Below the pieces are notes generated by a model. It was given only the letters and a program-made list of their open reading frames with translations, did not search any database and was not told the origin of the DNA. Positions 19,927 through 23,299 of a DNA stretch of 23,299 nt are shown here, piece by piece. Made by a program: the position numbers and the translations under genes. Source of the DNA: Nemertoderma westbladi (taxonomy: Eukaryota; Xenacoelomorpha; Nemertodermatida; Nemertodermatidae); contig JAUCBJ010001175.1 of assembly GCA_032718475.1 (NCBI GenBank), positions 1-23,299 on the forward strand. Reading direction: 5' to 3'. How positions within the stretch are numbered: the stretch's first letter is position 1; each line of letters opens with the position of its first letter.

Positions 19927-20260
19927 CGCAGTGGATAGCTGCCTTGTATTGTACATAGCCAACCAGTCTCTCTCTCTATCTGAGTAAGCCAAGCACATAC
20001 TGTAGACTCCATTATGTGGTTTACTTGTGCTAGTAGTAGATGCCACCAGGTCAAGGCTTGGTTATTGGCCTTATTAGTCAAGGCCTGCTTTACTCTGTAT
20101 ACATTTGACTTATCACAGCAGACTCAGCAATGAGTCATCAATGTAACATATATGATATTATATTATATATATATAATATATATAATGATATTATATTCAG
20201 TTATCTGGTCTTTTGTGGTATTCCACTGCCATTTAATAGCTACTTATTGGTCTTTAAACA
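19927..20260. other. Spacer; weak minus-strand coding-like stretch
   Basis: The minus strand of about 19927-20081 reads QALTWWHLLLAQVNHIM, then ESTVCAWLTQIERETGWLCT, and then runs into the palindrome. It has a coding-like feel, but no family or splice sites were recognised. A mirrored AT-rich stretch (ATATATGATATTATATTATA and onward) lies at 20146-20191. Confidence 0.35.
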
Positions 20261-20380
20261 ATGTCGAAGTCTCACCATTTTAAAGGATTGAAGTTTTACC
20301 GCGACAAGTTCATAGCACTTGCTAACAGCCCGAGTGGGAGTAGGAATCTGTATGTAACTTTACAGTGTTTGATAACATAA
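20261..20380 (+). CDS. Small ORF, 39 codons (uncertain)
   Basis: ATG at 20261 with an A-rich context (AAACA before ATG) opens a basic peptide: MSKSHHFKGLKFYRDKF, then IALANSPSGSRN, ending LQCLIT before TAA. Lys, Arg and His are concentrated in the first half. The last codons lie in a local 23-bp tandem repeat, and GTAACT at 20354 could be a splice donor, so this may instead be a first exon. No family was recognised with confidence. Confidence 0.22.
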   Translation: MSKSHHFKGLKFYRDKFIALANSPSGSRNLYVTLQCLIT

Positions 20381-20430
20381 CTTTACAGTGTTTGAACCTA
20401 TAACTTCTCAGTTTTTGATCCCATAACTTT
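20357..20430. repeat. 23-bp tandem repeat, about 3 units
   Basis: Units read ACTTTACAGTGTTTGA followed by variable bases and (C/T)ATA; the third unit is more diverged. It overlaps the end of the small ORF at 20261-20380. Confidence 0.8.
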
Positions 20431-21186
20431 AGGCCTAAAGTACCGTTTATCATTTATTATATTACAATTTTACCGATGTACAATTTTACCGTAATGTAAA
20501 TAGTTTTTATTATATTACAATATAATAATATTCTGTATTTTACAAAAGACCTACGATTTTATAATAGCTCAATTTATTATAATAGCTAATATGATTTCAA
20601 TATAATGGTATGTATAACGGTATACCTCTTTTTGTGCCATTTTGGTACATTGTTTTAATTACATAAACGTTTCACTGCAGTTCATTTGTGTAATGAGTAA
20701 TGATTTATTTAATCAATAAATATTTATCTACTAATTATTAAAAGCAAAGAAACATGTAATATTCAAATTTATATTTTCCCTTAATTTCAAACCCTCTTTT
20801 TAATTTTCCTCCCCTTTCGTCTTTATTATCTTTTTTAACGCAACACGTGGGCGTGGGGTGGGCCTTCGCGCCGCACAAGAGTGAGTTAGTAAGCCTAGAT
20901 ATCAATATATTTAGCACCACCTAGTGGCGGACCAGGAAATGGTGCGACGCCAGAAACTGCCTCATTTATTTGAGACCAAAGATTAGACCGACTGACGACA
21001 GACCGTCAGACAATCAGACAGACATACACGAGGTTGAGATAGTGATACTTGTAAACTAAGATCTCTAACTTTCTTGACTTTTTCTTTCCCTTCCCTTCTT
21101 TTCCTTTCTTTTCCCCTTTTCTCTTGCCCCTCTTTTTCCTCCTTTGTTATCATTTTTCTTCCCCCCTCCGATCAGGCTATCTTACC
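20431..21186. other. Non-coding spacer with pyrimidine-rich tract before the tRNA-like sequence
   Basis: Contains two copies of TTATTATATTACAAT (20453-20526 region) and a GC-rich patch (about 20837-20880) with a CACGTG E-box core. A long C/T-rich tract at about 21065-21178 leads into the tRNA-like sequence. No gene is recognised. Confidence 0.45.
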
Positions 21187-21259
21187 CCAGCCCTAGCTCA
21201 GTCGGGAGAGCGCTAGACTGAAGATCTAGAGGTCCCTGGTTCGATCCCGGGTCACCGCA
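21187..21259 (+). tRNA. tRNA-Phe(GAA)-like sequence with degenerate acceptor stem (pseudogene or SINE head)
   Basis: The body is canonical. D stem GCTC/GAGC encloses AGTCGGGA; the anticodon stem CTAGA/TCTAG is perfect around loop CTGAAGA (anticodon GAA, Phe); the T arm is CCTGG TTCGATC CCGGG. A box TAGCTCAGTCGGGAGAGC and B box GGTTCGATCCC are intact, and T9 and T10 runs follow as a pol III terminator. The acceptor fails: CCAGCCC would face TCACCGC, with only two pairs. The 5' flank is a C/T-rich tract that appears to have replaced the normal 5' strand. It could still be transcribed but is unlikely to be charged. A tRNA-derived SINE head is the main alternative. Confidence 0.65.
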
Positions 21260-22601
21260 TTTTTTTTTTATTTTTTTTTTAATTTAGTGAATGAACGAAT
21301 GAATAGTTAGCATGAAGGCAGCAAACTCAATATCAGCAGGGGGATTCTGAATCCGCTTGCCTATTTTTATCTTAATAAGCTCTGAGAACTAGTTTATTTT
21401 AAAATTTTATACCGAACACCTGAACCGTCGCTATCTCGAGGCAGATTTTACGTGTTTGCTTGCGTGTGAATGCTAATTTTGCAATTTTATGGTCGTATTC
21501 GGCCAAAAGTCAGCAGGTAGGAAACTATATAACAGCAGATACACCATCAGACTCACGCTGTTCTGTTCTATGTAATAGCCTGTCAAGAGAAGCTGCTTTG
21601 TTTGAGAGAAGGCTGACTCAAGTCCCGTTTTGTTAAGTTAGATTTGTATACATTGAAATTACACTATTAGTGCATTTCATACCGGTAAAGTCAAAGTGTA
21701 GTCACACCTCTGGTAGTACTGTGTGCTATTCGTGGCTACCCTTAAACACATTTATGATAATAATAATTGAATTTAAGTTTATTTAATTGTTTAAGTTTAT
21801 TTAATTGATTAATTTATGTTTGAAATGGTGAACAAGCTTTTGGACAAGAGTGACATTTATGAAATTTCTGAAAATCACCTGTGGCATAAAAACGCATGGC
21901 TAACATGGCACAGATGTTGCGGTATTGGATGAGATGAAGCTGAACATTGATCTACAAAATTAACTGTAGCATTAATAAAACATTTGTACTTATTATATAT
22001 TATAATACTGAAATTATTGTAATTTTATATCAGCTTTATGGTAAATAGTTTACAGTTTGGGTAAAATTCTAAAAACCCATGACTATCCGCAGGTATATAT
22101 ATATCTGGAAAGATATATTAGATTGGGGTCTGAATTATAAGTTCATTGCCAGGTTGTCGTTGAACTGAAGGTCTACTTGCAAGACCATCCCATAATATTC
22201 AATACTAATGCGTTTTTCACTCCTTTGGGCTTCTTAATTATTATTTACAACCATTTGTATACACTCATCAAATTACATTGAGAGTTCAATTTACTTTGCC
22301 AGGGTTCACCCGAAATGCTCTGGCTCAGCAGGTGTGACATTCACTACATTGGATGTACCGAGGCACTGAGCCAAGTTTATCCTGATATTTTTTTGTAAAT
22401 TTTTTCATGAATTTTGATCCATCAAGATGCATCTTGATATATAGGTAAATATGTGAAAATAGGTAAAACAAATCTGATTGGAGTACGATGTATGTAATAA
22501 CAATTATATGATAACAAAAAATTAGCAAGATGCTTAATTTATCAGTTTAAAATAAAGTAAAACCAACTCCAGGGTAAAATATGGCAACTGGTTGTCACGA
22601 A
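21260..22601. other. Non-coding sequence downstream of the receptor gene
   Basis: No gene is recognised. It should include the receptor's 3' UTR on the minus strand, but no convincing minus-strand AATAAA lies close to 22602; candidates occur only about 800 bp away, near the duplicated AAGTTTATTTAATTG(T/A)TT at 21776-21811. Confidence 0.45.
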
Positions 22602-23299
22602 TTACCGTATCCTTCTTATGCATTTCCGGTATCGTTTAGATAGAAATACATACAGAAATGGATTTATCACTGACTTTAAATGTGTACACAAAATAGATAA
22701 ATCCTTGAATAATTTCCTATTTTGGAAACTTTTCCCATTCAATACACCGTCTCCATAATAAAGAGAACTTATAACATAAAACCACCATGGGAAATATATG
22801 GCAATGAAGGTTATGTAAATAACGACAATGCGCTTCACTATGGCCTTGTGTAGATTTCCGCTGACAACTTCCGACCGATTCCAATTATTTCTGACGATAC
22901 ATAACACAACCCCATAGGCACAACCTATGGCGAATATCGGCCCTACATAGGTCAAACAGAACACACTGAAAATATAAGCAGAGTAGCCATAACCTGGCCA
23001 ATCTATAGTGCAATAGTATACCCGTGTACCTAAATGTGAGTAATAATAATTTTGTTTGGTGTGTATCCCCATCGGAGCAGCGCAAACAGCACCAGCAAAC
23101 CAAATAAATAGACATACGATTACTACTTTACGTGGATTTCCACCGAATCTTCGGTTTGTAAGGACTTGAGCTATTCGACAACGTTGAAAACTCATAGCGA
23201 TCAAAGTAAAGATGCTGACATTGACTGTAATTATATCGGTTAAGGTGTAGAGACGGCAACCAAAATCCATTATGTTGAAACTTTTAGGATAGTTTAATT
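22602..23299 (-). CDS. Class A (rhodopsin-like) GPCR, partial: TM3 to C-terminus
   Basis: A plasma-membrane G protein-coupled receptor read on the minus strand. The frame is still open at the right edge: nine codons precede the internal Met at 23268-23270, and TM1, TM2 and the true start lie outside, so that Met is not the start. TM3 carries the disulfide Cys in FGCRLYTL and ends AMSFQRCRIAQ in place of DRY. TM4 is VVIVCLFIWFAGAVCAAP. Extracellular loop 2 has YYCTIDWPG with the partner Cys. TM5 is AYIFSVFCLTYVGPIFAIG. TM6 is VVIYITFIAIYFPWW, with Tyr where CWxP has Trp. TM7 is SVINPFLYVF (NPxxY kept) and is followed by a short basic tail KRYRKCIRRIR. There is no intron in the visible part. 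It is probably a peptide- or orphan-type receptor; the ligand cannot be read from the sequence. Confidence 0.93.
   Translation of the reverse strand, partial: LNYPKSFNIMDFGCRLYTLTDIITVNVSIFTLIAMSFQRCRIAQVLTNRRFGGNPRKVVIVCLFIWFAGAVCAAPMGIHTKQNYYYSHLGTRVYYCTIDWPGYGYSAYIFSVFCLTYVGPIFAIGCAYGVVLCIVRNNWNRSEVVSGNLHKAIVKRIVVIYITFIAIYFPWWFYVISSLYYGDGVLNGKSFQNRKLFKDLSILCTHLKSVINPFLYVFLSKRYRKCIRRIR

Overview
The window is bilaterian animal nuclear DNA. It is AT-rich and intron-bearing, with no bacterial-style operons, Shine-Dalgarno sites or CRISPR. Three things show this: two exons with GT...AG splice sites joining in matching phase, part of a seven-transmembrane receptor, and several eukaryotic repeat classes (non-LTR retrotransposons, tRNA-derived sequence, satellites, inverted-repeat elements). 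The species cannot be read from the sequence; an invertebrate with a repeat-rich genome fits best, and that is inference.

Layout. 1-1978 holds remnants of two non-LTR retrotransposons on the minus strand, the second ending in a (TAG)n tail fused to its stop codon. 2484-3101 is a 27-bp minisatellite. 4793-5684 is a long foldback inverted repeat. 6542-6639 is a tiny truncated copy of the second retrotransposon's 3' end between 9-bp target duplications. 6947-10759 is a 34-bp satellite of about 112 copies with higher-order repeats. 11571-11648 is a tRNA-derived sequence. 11750-11914 and 14629-14804 are consecutive minus-strand exons of an acid ceramidase/NAAA-type lysosomal amidase. 14962-15417 is a decayed minus-strand reading frame of unknown origin, and 16591-16818 a plus-strand reverse transcriptase fragment. 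17424-18543 is an inverted-repeat element built of short repeats around TTTCGGCAACT and flanked by a near-perfect 8-bp direct repeat. 19852-19926 is a near-perfect palindrome. 21187-21259 is a tRNA-Phe-like sequence with a broken acceptor stem. 22602-23299 is the 3' part of a class A GPCR gene that runs off the right edge.

The two host genes, amidase and receptor, lie on the same strand, but nothing suggests they work together. The rest is a record of mobile-element insertion and tandem-repeat growth. The most useful results are the amidase exons, which are short and lie among longer spurious reading frames; the 1.12-kb inverted-repeat element with its subterminal repeat arrays; and the micro-insertion that ties the (TAG)n tail to retrotransposition. 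The last exon(s) and all upstream exons of the amidase were looked for and not found.
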